A stretch of 64,000 nucleotides of DNA. Source: Blastomonas ursincola. GTDB lineage: Bacteria > Pseudomonadota > Alphaproteobacteria > Sphingomonadales > Sphingomonadaceae. Below the pieces are notes generated by a model. The model was not told the origin of the DNA and ran no database searches. It saw nothing but the letters and a program-made list of their open reading frames with translations. Below, piece by piece: positions 1-7,641 of the stretch. The DNA is taken from NCBI RefSeq assembly GCF_013607875.1, contig NZ_VDES01000001.1, positions 662,316 to 726,315 of the forward strand, in the 5' to 3' direction. Each line of letters opens with the position of its first letter. Position 1 is the first letter of the stretch. The translations under genes and the position numbers were made by a program.

Positions 1-357
1 GATGACCGGCAGATCGGCCGTCCGGTCGGAAAAGCCCCCGCTGTTGAGGATCGCGTCGAGATCGGCGGCATGATCGGCATGAAAATGCGTGATCGCAATG
101 GCTAGATGGTCCTCGAAGCGCGCCCCTGCCTCTCCATAGCGCACAAAGGCGCCGCTGCCCGCATCGATCAGCAGCACCGCCTTGCCATCGAGCCAGAGCA
201 GCGCGGACGATCCGGCGCGCGAGCCTTCGGCAATCGGGCCGCCAGACCCGAGGATCTGCATGGCGACCGGGCTGTTGCACGCAGCCTTGGCGGGCGGCAC
301 GGCCAGCAGCCAGGCTACGCCCAGGAGCGCGAATTTCCAGTAACCAGATCGCTTCAT
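1..357 (-). CDS. Exported metallo-beta-lactamase-fold hydrolase, N-terminal part (runs off the window)
   Basis: The 119 codons visible begin with a Sec-type signal peptide (MKRSGYWKF, a hydrophobic core, then an A-K-A-A cleavage region). A metallo-beta-lactamase-like start follows: a glycine-rich strand with S-G-G-P, D-A-G-S-G, then the metal motif H-F-H-A-D-H at bases 70-87. The protein should therefore be a periplasmic metal-dependent hydrolase. The substrate cannot be told, and the second half with the remaining metal ligands lies outside the window. The start is the only ATG before the signal peptide. The gene is divergent from nrsF, and a SigF-type promoter match (480-505) points towards it, so I infer co-regulation with the bufferin genes. 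Confidence 0.8.
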   Translation of the reverse strand, partial: MKRSGYWKFALLGVAWLLAVPPAKAACNSPVAMQILGSGGPIAEGSRAGSSALLWLDGKAVLLIDAGSGAFVRYGEAGARFEDHLAIAITHFHADHAADLDAILNSGGFSDRTADLPVI

Positions 358-479
358 CCGACTATCCCTTGGGCAAGAACACGCATGCGGCAGCCTGGCC
401 ATCGGGGTTTCGGGGGGAACGGTGTGGCCGAAGCTGCCGCATGATGGTCCGTAACTTGCCAACGGGCCATGCCGCTGTT

Positions 480-505
480 TTCGTTGATGTCACGAACAAG
501 GTTAC
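480..505 (-). promoter_or_regulatory. SigF-type ECF promoter for the MBL-fold gene
   Basis: On the minus strand GTAACC (505-500) is separated by exactly 16 bases from CGAA (483-480). The same spacing and bases occur upstream of nrsF, bufA and the gene at 7723. The match lies about 120 bases before the start codon, so the leader would be long. The assignment to SigF rests on my memory of the Caulobacter SigF motif and on nrsF being next door. Confidence 0.6.
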
Positions 506-546
506 GCGATTAGCGGACCAATACAGCAAATCGGCTCATCAAAATT

Positions 547-572
547 GTAACCGCTTCGGCCCCAATTGCGAA
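547..572 (+). promoter_or_regulatory. SigF-type ECF promoter for nrsF
   Basis: GTAACC (547-552), 16 bases, then CGAA (569-572), ending 71 bases before the nrsF start. An anti-sigma gene transcribed by its own sigma factor is the usual feedback arrangement for ECF systems. Its mirror-image partner at 480-505 makes this a divergent promoter pair whose -35 boxes are about 40 bases apart. Confidence 0.7.
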
Positions 573-643
573 ACAGACTGCATGGCAACTGCCGTGGCGC
601 GCATCCGCATTTCAGCGATGCCTTTTGGACCCAGCATAATCTC

Positions 644-1285
644 ATGAACCAGGCCGCACTCATCCAGGCGCTTTGCGACGACCTGACTCCGGTGACCCCC
701 GCAAGCCCGAGCGAGACAATCGTCAGGGGGGCGCTGATCGGCGGCAGCGCGGCGGTGCTTGCCGTGCTCGCGATCTGGGGCGTGCAGCCCGGCATCGATC
801 ATGGCTGGACGCTCTGCGCATTCCTGCTGAAGGCTGGCGCGATGATGGCGCTCGCGGCCATCGCATTGCGCAGCCTGGCGGCACTCGCGCGACCGGCTGC
901 CGTGCCTGTCGCGCTGTGGCCCGGGCTGGCGGTCATCACCGCCGTGCTGGGGTTCGTCGCGCTGGGCCAGATGCTCGTAGCGCATGAATCGGGCGCAGAA
1001 CAACTGATGTTCGGCGAGAGCTGGCAAGCCTGCCCCTGGCGGATAGTCGGCCTCTCGCTGCCGCTGCTCGGCGGCATATTCCGGTCGCTGCGCCAGCAGG
1101 CACCGGTGCATCTGCGGCGGGCCGGCGCGATCGCCGGGCTGCTTTCGGGGTCGATCGCCGCCGCGGTCTATGCGCTGGCGTGCACCGAACAATCGGCCGC
1201 TTTCGTGCTGTGCTGGTATGGCCTCGGCATCGGTCTGGCGACACTGCTCGGCGCGGTGAGCGCTCCGCGACTTTTGCGATGGTGA
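644..1285 (+). CDS. nrsF: NrsF-type anti-sigma factor (DUF1109)
   Basis: The 213-residue protein has a short cytosolic N-terminus (MNQAALIQAL) followed by about six hydrophobic helices, the size and layout of DUF1109/NrsF. In the family this membrane protein holds the ECF sigma factor SigF until heavy metals act on conserved cysteines. Candidates here are the cysteine in W-Q-A-C-P-W and the two in A-C-T-E-Q-S-A-A-F-V-L-C. The ATG at 644 is preferred over a longer in-frame start at 566, which would add a non-membrane extension overlapping the promoter. The sigF gene normally adjacent is missing; only a 286-base gap separates this gene from the divergent MBL gene. bufABC lies just downstream with its own matching promoter. 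Confidence 0.85.
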   Translation: MNQAALIQALCDDLTPVTPASPSETIVRGALIGGSAAVLAVLAIWGVQPGIDHGWTLCAFLLKAGAMMALAAIALRSLAALARPAAVPVALWPGLAVITAVLGFVALGQMLVAHESGAEQLMFGESWQACPWRIVGLSLPLLGGIFRSLRQQAPVHLRRAGAIAGLLSGSIAAAVYALACTEQSAAFVLCWYGLGIGLATLLGAVSAPRLLRW

Positions 1286-1298
1286 CCGGGCCTGGACT

Positions 1299-1324
1299 GT
1301 AACCGATCAGCGCGTCTCCGCGAA
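1299..1324 (+). promoter_or_regulatory. SigF-type ECF promoter for the bufferin operon
   Basis: GTAACC (1299-1304), 16 bases, CGAA (1321-1324), ending 51 bases before the bufA start codon and beginning 14 bases after the nrsF stop. It gives bufA a promoter separate from that of nrsF. Confidence 0.75.
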
Positions 1325-1375
1325 CGGAAGAGTGCCAGACAGGCACCGCAACGACCCATTCCCGGAGACACGATC

Positions 1376-1645
1376 ATGAATAGCGCTCAAAAGACCATCA
1401 GCCTTGCTGCCACCGCCGCGATGCTGGCCGTGACCGGCCTCAGCATCAGCGCCCATGCCGCCGAAAAGGCCAAGCCCAAGGATCTGGTGCACTGCTATGG
1501 CATCAACACTTGCAAGGGCACATCGGACTGCGCCACCGCCAAGACCTCGTGCAAGGGCCAGAACTCGTGCAAGGGCAGCGGGTTCATCTCGACCACGGCC
1601 AAGGAATGCGCCGCCAAGGGTGGCAGCCTGACCGAACCCAAGTAA
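1376..1645 (+). CDS. bufA: Bufferin precursor peptide, six-cysteine type (DUF2282/BufA family)
   Basis: The 89-residue protein has a Sec signal peptide ending about A-H-A (residue 28), followed by a mature part with six cysteines at residues 40, 46, 52, 59, 65 and 78. They lie in H-C-Y-G, repeated C-K-G motifs and a final E-C-A-A-K-G-G. Bufferins are copper-binding ribosomal peptides whose cysteines are modified by the BufB enzyme before or during export. The repeated C-K-G pattern resembles the BufA2 rather than the four-cysteine BufA1 type; this is from memory. A GGAGA ribosome-binding site precedes the ATG. The peptide probably sequesters copper or a similar metal in the periplasm. Confidence 0.88.
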   Translation: MNSAQKTISLAATAAMLAVTGLSISAHAAEKAKPKDLVHCYGINTCKGTSDCATAKTSCKGQNSCKGSGFISTTAKECAAKGGSLTEPK

Positions 1646-1667
1646 TCGCGCCGCTCGACTGAGACAG

Positions 1668-1695
1668 GCCCGGCTCCGCAAAGGCGAGGCCGGGC
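1668..1695 (+). promoter_or_regulatory. Intercistronic hairpin between bufA and bufB
   Basis: GCCCGGC (1668-1674) pairs with GCCGGGC (1689-1695), and an inner CGC/GCG pair closes an AAAG loop. There is no following T run, so an intrinsic terminator is unlikely. A stem that protects the bufA transcript or attenuates bufB fits the need for far more precursor than enzyme. That role is inference. Confidence 0.55.
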
Positions 1696-1750
1696 ATTGT
1701 CTGCCCAGCCGTGCGCTGCAGGCCAGGTTGCCTAACGGAAAGCCCCGTCC

Positions 1751-2596
1751 ATGCCCCAGCCCTCGCTTCCCCGATTTGCAGGCTTTGGCCTGGGCATGCG
1801 CACCGAGCATTACGACGCCTATCTGAGCGGCACCGCGCCGGTCGATTTCGTCGAGATCATCTCGGAAAATTTCATGGGCGAAGGCGGCCGCCCGCTGCAC
1901 CTGCTCGAACGGGTGCGCCAGAACTATCCCGTCGCGATGCATGGCGTCTCGATGTCGATCGGGTCTGCCGACGGCCTCAGGGCCGATTATCTCGCCCGGC
2001 TGAAGCGATTGGCCGACCGCATCGAGCCGCTCTGGGTGTCGGATCACCTGTGCTGGACCGGCGTCGATGGCTTCAATTCGCACGACCTGCTGCCCCTGCC
2101 CTATACCCGCGAGGCGCTCGAAATCGCCGCGCGCAATATCGCGCTGGCACAGGACCTGCTCGATCGGCCGCTGCTGATCGAGAACCCGTCGAGCTATATC
2201 CATTTTGCCGATGACGCGATGGCAGAATGGGAGTTCCTTGCCGAGCTTACACGCCGAACCGGCTGCTATCTGCTGCTCGACATCAACAACATCTATGTCA
2301 GCGCCACCAATCACGGCTTCGATCCGCTCGCCTATCTGGCCGGCATCCCGCTCGAACGCGTACGCCAGGTCCATCTCGCCGGGCACAGCGCCGGGCAGGA
2401 CGGCCTGCTGATCGATACGCACGACCATCCCGTTCCCGATCCGGTCTGGGCGCTTTACGCTCAGGCGATGCCCATGCTCGGCAAGGTGGCCGTGATGATC
2501 GAGCGCGACGACGATGTTCCGCCGCTGGAGACGCTGCTGGACGAACTGGCCCTGGCGCGGCGGCTGGCCAAACCCGGCGAAAGCCTGGCAGCATGA
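1751..2596 (+). CDS. bufB: Bufferin-modifying multinuclear iron oxidase (DUF692/MNIO, BufB)
   Basis: This 281-residue TIM-barrel enzyme belongs to the DUF692 (MNIO) family, which uses two or three iron ions to oxidise cysteines in peptide precursors. Likely metal and catalytic residues are visible: H64 in M-H-G-V-S, D98-H99 in S-D-H-L, E144-N145 in E-N-P-S, D177 in D-I-N-N, H208 and H212 in H-L-A-G-H, and the D-T-H-D-H-P motif at 222-227. Length is normal for the family. Its substrate should be the peptide encoded just upstream. The stop codon overlaps the bufC start (ATGA), so the two are translationally coupled. Confidence 0.92.
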   Translation: MPQPSLPRFAGFGLGMRTEHYDAYLSGTAPVDFVEIISENFMGEGGRPLHLLERVRQNYPVAMHGVSMSIGSADGLRADYLARLKRLADRIEPLWVSDHLCWTGVDGFNSHDLLPLPYTREALEIAARNIALAQDLLDRPLLIENPSSYIHFADDAMAEWEFLAELTRRTGCYLLLDINNIYVSATNHGFDPLAYLAGIPLERVRQVHLAGHSAGQDGLLIDTHDHPVPDPVWALYAQAMPMLGKVAVMIERDDDVPPLETLLDELALARRLAKPGESLAA

Positions 2597-3345
2597 CCCT
2601 GCACGATCTTCAAAGCGAGTTCTGCTCGTTCCTGCGCAGCGACAGGGCGACCCCGCTCGCGAGCGTCGCTCCGGCCGCCCAACGGGGTCTCGGCGTCTAT
2701 CATTTCGCGCATCGCGCGACGCTGGGCGCCGCGCTGCGCGACGTGTTCGAGCGAACGCACGCATGGCTGGGCGATGCGCGCTTCGAACAGGCGGCCGACC
2801 GCCATATCGCGCTTCATCCGCCGTCGAGCTGGACGCTGGCCGATTATGGCGCGGGCTTCGACGAGACGCTGTCCGCGCTTTATCCCGACCATCCCGAAGT
2901 CGCCGAACTCGCCTGGCTCGATTGGACGTTGCGCGCGGCCTTCAACGGCCCCGACAGCCCGGAACTGGACCTTGCCGGGCTGGCCGAGGTCGATTGGGAC
3001 CGCGCGCGGCTGGTGATCAACCCGACGCTGGCAAGCCGCCCGATCGTCACCAATGTCGCGCTGATCTGGCAAGCGCTCGACGATGGCGAGGCCGACCCGC
3101 CACCGGCCGATCGGCTGCCGAGCGAAGCGGTGCTGACCGTCTGGCGGCAGGGCCTGGTGCCGCGCTTTCAGACGATCGAATTTGTCGAGCTCGATGCGCT
3201 GGGGCTGGCGATGCGGGGCGAGAGCTTCGGCGCGATCTGTGCCATGCTCGCCAAGAGCTCCGCAGGAAGCGAAGCGGCAGCGGCGCAGGCAGGTGCGATG
3301 CTGCAACGCTGGATTTCCGAGGCAGTACTCGTCGCGCTGACGTGA
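2593..3345 (+). CDS. bufC: Bufferin partner protein (DUF2063, BufC)
   Basis: The 250-residue protein carries an N-terminal DUF2063-like helical domain (about residues 5-95, including Q-R-G-L-G-V-Y and a proline-turn H-P-P-S-S-W) and a less conserved C-terminal domain. In bufferin and related MNIO systems this partner is thought to present the precursor to the DUF692 enzyme. The ATG at 2593 overlaps the bufB stop by four bases, typical of the bufBC pair. No DoxX-type fourth gene follows. Confidence 0.85.
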   Translation: MTLHDLQSEFCSFLRSDRATPLASVAPAAQRGLGVYHFAHRATLGAALRDVFERTHAWLGDARFEQAADRHIALHPPSSWTLADYGAGFDETLSALYPDHPEVAELAWLDWTLRAAFNGPDSPELDLAGLAEVDWDRARLVINPTLASRPIVTNVALIWQALDDGEADPPPADRLPSEAVLTVWRQGLVPRFQTIEFVELDALGLAMRGESFGAICAMLAKSSAGSEAAAAQAGAMLQRWISEAVLVALT

Positions 3346-3421
3346 CCAGCGCGCTTGCCATGACCGCAGGGCATGAAACCCATGCACGCTGCCACCATTT
3401 GCAAACGCGGCGGCAGGGTGC

Positions 3422-4084
3422 ATGATCCTGCGGATGACCCTCACCCCTCAGCCCGACCGCGATCCCTGCCCTGCCGCACATGACCCATGGGAACAGCCGA
3501 CCAATGATCTTGTCGCGCGGCTGTGCCAGTCGGGCGCCGGTTCGCGGGCTCCCCGCATCGGCGATCGCTTCGCCGATTTCGCGCTGCCCGATTCCCACGG
3601 GCATCATGTCACGCTGCCCCAGCTACTCGATCGGGGGCCCCTGGTGCTCAGCTTCCTGAGAGGGCGCTGGTGCCCGTTCTGCGCGCGCGAGCTCAGCACC
3701 TGGCACGACGCGATGCCCCGACTCGAGGCCGCAGGGGGCAGGTTCGTAGCGATCAGCGCCGAGACCGGCGGCCGGGCAGAGGAGTTCCGGCGGGAGATCG
3801 CGCCCGGAGCGACAATGTTGTGCGATGTCGATCACGGCCTCGCCCTGCTGCTGGGGCTGGCCTTTCCGATCGGGGCGGATCTGAACCGGCGCTATGCCGA
3901 TGCCGGACTCGATCTCGGCGCGATCTATGGTAATTCCGGCCAGCTGCTGCCGATCACCGCGACCTATGTCATCGATCGCAGCGGCATCGTTCGCTTCGCC
4001 AATATCGATCCCGATTTCCGTCGGCGCGCCGACCCCAATGCCGTGATTGCGGTCGTCGAGGCCCTGAGCCGATCGGGCGGGTAA
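3422..4084 (+). CDS. Peroxiredoxin-like (AhpC/TSA) thiol protein
   Basis: The 220-residue thioredoxin-fold protein has the sequence R-W-C-P-F-C at C84/C87, where alkyl-hydroperoxide reductases and peroxiredoxins of the AhpC/TSA family carry the peroxidatic cysteine. No signal peptide is seen, so it should be cytosolic. An AGGG-type site precedes the ATG at 3422; a second ATG at 3434 is possible. It lies 76 bases after bufC on the same strand with no recognisable promoter, so it may be the last gene of the buf operon. That would link thiol-peroxide protection to metal stress. Its end is 6 bases from the convergent lysR gene. Confidence 0.8.
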   Translation: MILRMTLTPQPDRDPCPAAHDPWEQPTNDLVARLCQSGAGSRAPRIGDRFADFALPDSHGHHVTLPQLLDRGPLVLSFLRGRWCPFCARELSTWHDAMPRLEAAGGRFVAISAETGGRAEEFRREIAPGATMLCDVDHGLALLLGLAFPIGADLNRRYADAGLDLGAIYGNSGQLLPITATYVIDRSGIVRFANIDPDFRRRADPNAVIAVVEALSRSGG

Positions 4085-4090
4085 GCGCGC

Positions 4091-4960
4091 TCAGCCCCAG
4101 GCCCGGGCGCGGATCGCCCGCACCAGCGCATCGGTCGCCACCGATCGCTTGCGGCCAGATACGGTCGCAAAAACGGTCGTGCGCGTCATGACAACGCCCT
4201 GGACTGCGACCGGCCTGACACGATCCGGCAAGGCCAGGCCTGCCGGCACCCAGGCGCAGCCCAGCCCGTTGGCGACCAGATCCACCACATCGCCCTCGAG
4301 ATTGGCGCTATGGCGGAATTCCGGACGCAATCCGGCCTCCGCGCACAAGGCGGTAAACTCAGCCGCGACATGCGCGTCGCCGTCGATCCAGGCGAGCGCC
4401 GCCAGTTCGGGCAGCTCGACCGCGGGCTGCTGCGCCACCGGGCAATCGATCGGGGCAACAGCGGTGAGCTCCTGGCGGGACAGCACGATGGTGTCCAGGC
4501 GCTCGGGCGGATCGCCGGGCTCGGGCAACACGGCAGCATCGACCTCGCCCTTCAACAGGCTCTGCAACAGGCTGGCGGCATCCGCCTTGAGCAGCGACAG
4601 CTGAAAGCCGGGCAGCCCCTCCATCACCTGTGCCAGCGCCTTGCCCAGCTGTTCGGAAACCGCCCCGGACACCCCGAGCGTCACCGGGGCATGTACCTGC
4701 CTGCCGATGCCCCGCGCGAGCAGCTTGGCCGCCTGCGCCGCGTCATAGGTGCGCTGCAGATGCGGCACCATCTGCCGCCCCAGTTCGGTCAGATGCGTCA
4801 GCGACCGTTCGCGCCGGAACAGCTGCCCGCCGAATTCCTCTTCCAGCTTCTGGATGGCACGCGTGAGCGAAGGCTGAGTGACATTGCACTCCTCCGCCGC
4901 GCGCGTGAAATTGAGCGTCCGCGCCGCCGCCAGAAAATATCGGACCTGATGCATTTCCAT
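4091..4960 (-). CDS. LysR-family transcriptional regulator
   Basis: The 289-residue regulator has an N-terminal winged helix (MEMHQVRYFL, then N-F-T-R-A-A-E-E and the recognition helix T-Q-P-S-L-T-R-A-I-Q-K-L-E) and a C-terminal periplasmic-binding-like effector domain. The family start is the ATG at 4960; a longer reading frame to 5038 adds sequence not seen in LysR proteins. It is divergent from a second lysR gene at 5152, with a palindrome between them. The convergent peroxiredoxin-like gene is a possible but unproven target. Confidence 0.85.
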   Translation of the reverse strand: MEMHQVRYFLAAARTLNFTRAAEECNVTQPSLTRAIQKLEEEFGGQLFRRERSLTHLTELGRQMVPHLQRTYDAAQAAKLLARGIGRQVHAPVTLGVSGAVSEQLGKALAQVMEGLPGFQLSLLKADAASLLQSLLKGEVDAAVLPEPGDPPERLDTIVLSRQELTAVAPIDCPVAQQPAVELPELAALAWIDGDAHVAAEFTALCAEAGLRPEFRHSANLEGDVVDLVANGLGCAWVPAGLALPDRVRPVAVQGVVMTRTTVFATVSGRKRSVATDALVRAIRARAWG

Positions 4961-5077
4961 CAAAGGCGCTCCGGGCGGTACAGCCAGAAAATCCCCGTTT
5001 TCCGCCGGACAACCCCTGACTTTCGCAGCAAGTGGCACAGTGATCTAACGATAAACAGGCGTCAATTGTGACGATCT

Positions 5078-5092
5078 GACTATCATTTAGTC
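5078..5092. promoter_or_regulatory. Palindrome between divergent lysR genes
   Basis: GACTA-N5-TAGTC is a perfect 5-base inverted repeat in the 191-base gap between two divergent lysR genes, the position and size expected for a LysR autoregulatory site. Which of the two proteins would bind is unknown. Confidence 0.45.
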
Positions 5093-5151
5093 CGTAATCG
5101 AATTAATTTGCCCTCAAGCCCTTATCCGCGCTTTCTGCATGGCGAGACCCG

Positions 5152-6057
5152 ATGGCCGATATCGCAATCTGGATGAAAAGCTTCGCCGCCGTGACCGATG
5201 CAGGCAGCTTTTCCACCGCTGCGGCGCGGATAGGCAGCAGCCAGTCGACCCTGTCGAAACACGTCGCCGCGCTCGAGGCGCATCTCAAGACACGGCTGTT
5301 CAACCGGACCACGCGATCGCTGACGCTGACCACCGATGGCGCGCGCTTTTACGAAAAGGCGATGAGCGCGCTGGATACGATCGAAGCGGCCGAGGCCTCG
5401 GTCGGGCTCGAGGGGGAAGCAGAGGGCATCGTCCGCGTGACCGCACCGCTGACACTGGCCGAGAGCCGCCTTATCGCGATGCTGACGCGGTTCATGGCGG
5501 AAAATCCCAGGATCGAGATCGATTTCACCGCCTCGGACCATGCGCTCAATCTGGTTGCGGACAATCTCGACCTGGCGGTGCGCGTCGGCCAGCTCGCCGA
5601 TAGTCGTCTCATCGCCCGCAGGATCGGCGTGGCGCGGCGCATCGCGGTCGCCGCGCCCGGCTATCTCGCGCGGGCCGGCCGCCCGCAATGCCCGGCCGAT
5701 CTCGCGCAGCACCAGTGCATCGTCTACTCGCTGCTGGGCACCGGATCGCGCTGGGCGTTCGAGGATGGGTCGTCGGTCGAGATCCATGGCAGCTTCCGCG
5801 CCGACAGCCCGCATCTCGTGCGCGCTGCCGCTGTCGCCGGACTGGGTGTCGCGGTGAATGCACGCTGGCTGTTCGAGGATGCGATTGCGGCAGGCCAGCT
5901 CGAACATATCCTGGTCGAGCATGAACCGGTGCGCATGCCGATCCATATCGTGCTGCCCCCGGGCCGCTATGTCCCGGCGCGCACGCGCAGCCTGATCGAT
6001 TTCCTGAGCCGCGCCTTTGCAGCGGACCCCTTGCTTGCCCCCGATTCTCCAGCCTAG
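5152..6057 (+). CDS. LysR-family transcriptional regulator (CrgA-like subgroup)
   Basis: The 301-residue protein starts with the LysR helix-turn-helix (S-F-S-T-A-A-A-R-I then S-Q-S-T-L-S-K-H-V-A-A-L-E). The effector domain has R-V-T-A-P and D-L-A-V-R-V-G-Q-L, signatures of the CrgA/DhcR-like subgroup that often controls a neighbouring oxidoreductase or esterase. Downstream is a convergent alpha/beta hydrolase gene 53 bases away, so the target is not obvious. A GGCGAGA site precedes the ATG. Confidence 0.87.
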   Translation: MADIAIWMKSFAAVTDAGSFSTAAARIGSSQSTLSKHVAALEAHLKTRLFNRTTRSLTLTTDGARFYEKAMSALDTIEAAEASVGLEGEAEGIVRVTAPLTLAESRLIAMLTRFMAENPRIEIDFTASDHALNLVADNLDLAVRVGQLADSRLIARRIGVARRIAVAAPGYLARAGRPQCPADLAQHQCIVYSLLGTGSRWAFEDGSSVEIHGSFRADSPHLVRAAAVAGLGVAVNARWLFEDAIAAGQLEHILVEHEPVRMPIHIVLPPGRYVPARTRSLIDFLSRAFAADPLLAPDSPA

Positions 6058-6110
6058 CCTGCGGCCTGAGGCATCGCCCGGCCCGCCCGGGACCAGGCGA
6101 ACACCGGCCT

Positions 6111-6896
6111 TCATGCCGGAACACCCAGCGCGTCCGCCAGCACGGCATTGAAGGCACCCGGCTGCTCGAAATAGGGCGAATGTCCCGCCCCGGGCATGAC
6201 GACTTCACGCGCCCCCGCCGTTGCCAGCATGCCGGTGAGGCTGTCGGGTGGCCAGATCGGATCGCAGGCACCCATGATCAGCGTTGCCGGCGCAGCGAGT
6301 TCGGCAAGCCGGCCAGGCGCGATCAGCACCTCGGGCGCGAACAGGCGCTGCCCCCAGGCCGGATCCAGCGGCGCATTGGCCGCCGCGATATGACGATAGA
6401 GCAAGGCCTTGGCCGGTTCGTCGATTTCGAACTGCGGCTGCAACCCCAGCGCTGCTGGGCCCCGTTCGTCCATGTGCGCTGTCGCCTCGCGAAAGGCCGC
6501 AAGCCCGGGCGGATGGGCAATCCCCGCCAGGGTGCAGCACAATACCAGCGCGTTCACCAGATCGGGCCGCGACAGGGCCAGGCGCAGGCCGGCCCAGCCG
6601 CCGAGCGACTGGCACACCAGATCTATGCGCGTAAGCCCGAGCGCTTCGCACACGCCGGCGGCGCCTTGTACCATCGCCGCGACCGGATCGCTGTCGGGCG
6701 ATGGCAGATCGGATCGGCCGAAGCCCGGCAAATCGATCGCAACCACATGACGGTGCGGCGCAAAATGATCGAACTGCTGCCACCAGCCTGCGCTGTTGCC
6801 GCCCGCCCCGTGGATGAACAACAGGCTGGGCCTGTCGGCTCGCATCCGCCCCGCAGCAATCCAGGCGATTCCGTTGGTCGTGCCTGACGCCCGCAT
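6111..6896 (-). CDS. Alpha/beta-hydrolase
   Basis: The 261-residue cytosolic protein has the alpha/beta-hydrolase signature H-G-A-G-G-N-S-A-G-W (oxyanion region), a nucleophile elbow C-Q-S-L-G-G (serine, with a cysteine where the first glycine usually stands), an acidic D in G-A-C-D-P-I-W and a catalytic histidine in G-A-G-H-S-P-Y. It resembles meta-cleavage-product or ester hydrolases, but the substrate cannot be assigned. The ATG at 6896 has an AAAGGG site; a TTG two codons upstream is also in frame. It is divergent from the tetR gene at 7079, whose intergenic palindromes suggest TetR control. Confidence 0.82.
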   Translation of the reverse strand: MRASGTTNGIAWIAAGRMRADRPSLLFIHGAGGNSAGWWQQFDHFAPHRHVVAIDLPGFGRSDLPSPDSDPVAAMVQGAAGVCEALGLTRIDLVCQSLGGWAGLRLALSRPDLVNALVLCCTLAGIAHPPGLAAFREATAHMDERGPAALGLQPQFEIDEPAKALLYRHIAAANAPLDPAWGQRLFAPEVLIAPGRLAELAAPATLIMGACDPIWPPDSLTGMLATAGAREVVMPGAGHSPYFEQPGAFNAVLADALGVPA

Positions 6897-7032
6897 GTTC
6901 AACGCGCCCTTTGCAGCGAGAGGCCGGGAGCCTTGGGCCGGATGACACCGATCACGTCTTCGGCAGCACGGCGCATTTGCATATCGCCCTCCAAATCGTC
7001 ACGATAGCGGTCAGCGGCACGTCATCGGCCGC

Positions 7033-7054
7033 AATCCCATAAGTTTACGGGATT
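7033..7054. promoter_or_regulatory. 22-base imperfect palindrome upstream of tetR
   Basis: AATCCC (7033-7038) and GGGATT (7049-7054) are inverted, and 18 of the 22 positions match the reverse complement. The site lies in the gap between the divergent hydrolase and tetR genes, touching the operator at 7053. It could be a second regulator site or the half facing the hydrolase promoter. Confidence 0.4.
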
Positions 7055-7070
7055 GTAGCAGTTATTACAA
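7053..7070. promoter_or_regulatory. Probable TetR operator in front of tetR
   Basis: TTGTA-N8-TACAA forms an 18-base inverted repeat ending 8 bases before the tetR start codon. The core TGTA-GC-N4-AT-TACA recurs at 7673 with the same arm spacing, making this TetR protein the likely ligand of both sites. Confidence 0.55.
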
Positions 7071-7078
7071 GGATCGCC

Positions 7079-7630
7079 ATGGCCAATCGTCAGGACCAGC
7101 GCGAGAAAGTGATCCAGATGCTGGCGGATCATCTGCTGACAGCCGGCCTGGCGCAAACCAGCCTCAGGCAGCTGGCGGCTGCGTGCGGCACCAGCGACCG
7201 GATGCTGCTCTATTATTTCGCCGACAAGGCAGAAATCATGACCCTGGTGCTTGGGCGAGTCGCCGAGCAGTTTTCGAGCGCGCTAGACCAGGCGCTGCCG
7301 CCCGAGCGGCTACCGCCGCATGTGCTGCTGCAACAGGCGAGTGCGCTGGTGCGCACGCCCGCCATGCGCCCGACCATGCGATTGTGGCTGGACATGGTAG
7401 CGGCAGCAGCACGGCAAGAGCAGCCATTCCCCGCCATCGCCACGGCGATCCTGCATCAGCTGATGGCCTGGATCGAAGCCAGGCTGGAAGGTCCACCGGG
7501 ACCGGCCAGACGCCAGCGCGCCGCATTCCTGCTCGCCCTGATCGATGGCATCGCGATTTTCGACATGACCGGCGGCGAGGCCGAAGCCGACGCCGTCGAA
7601 CAGGCGCTGACCGATATTCTACTACCATGA
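7079..7630 (+). CDS. TetR-family transcriptional regulator
   Basis: The 183-residue protein has an N-terminal TetR helix-turn-helix (L-A-Q-T-S-L-R-Q-L-A-A-A-C-G-T-S-D-R-M-L-L-Y-Y-F, written here with breaks) and an all-helical ligand domain. It sits between an alpha/beta hydrolase and a membrane-protein/VOC pair. Operator-like repeats in front of its own gene and in front of the gene at 7723 suggest that it represses itself and that pair. The ligand is unknown. GGA before the ATG serves as a weak ribosome site and lies at the edge of the operator. Confidence 0.85.
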   Translation: MANRQDQREKVIQMLADHLLTAGLAQTSLRQLAAACGTSDRMLLYYFADKAEIMTLVLGRVAEQFSSALDQALPPERLPPHVLLQQASALVRTPAMRPTMRLWLDMVAAAARQEQPFPAIATAILHQLMAWIEARLEGPPGPARRQRAAFLLALIDGIAIFDMTGGEAEADAVEQALTDILLP

Positions 7631-7641
7631 TGCACGGCGGT

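Noticed and set aside
340-365. Further GTAACC boxes at 340, 17830 and 57180
   Set aside because: No CGAA stands 16 bases downstream in any of them, so they were not counted as SigF promoters.
3371-3385. GCATG-N5-CATGC inverted repeat between bufC and the peroxiredoxin gene
   Set aside because: Five-base arms with no flanking promoter or T run; too weak to call an operator or terminator.
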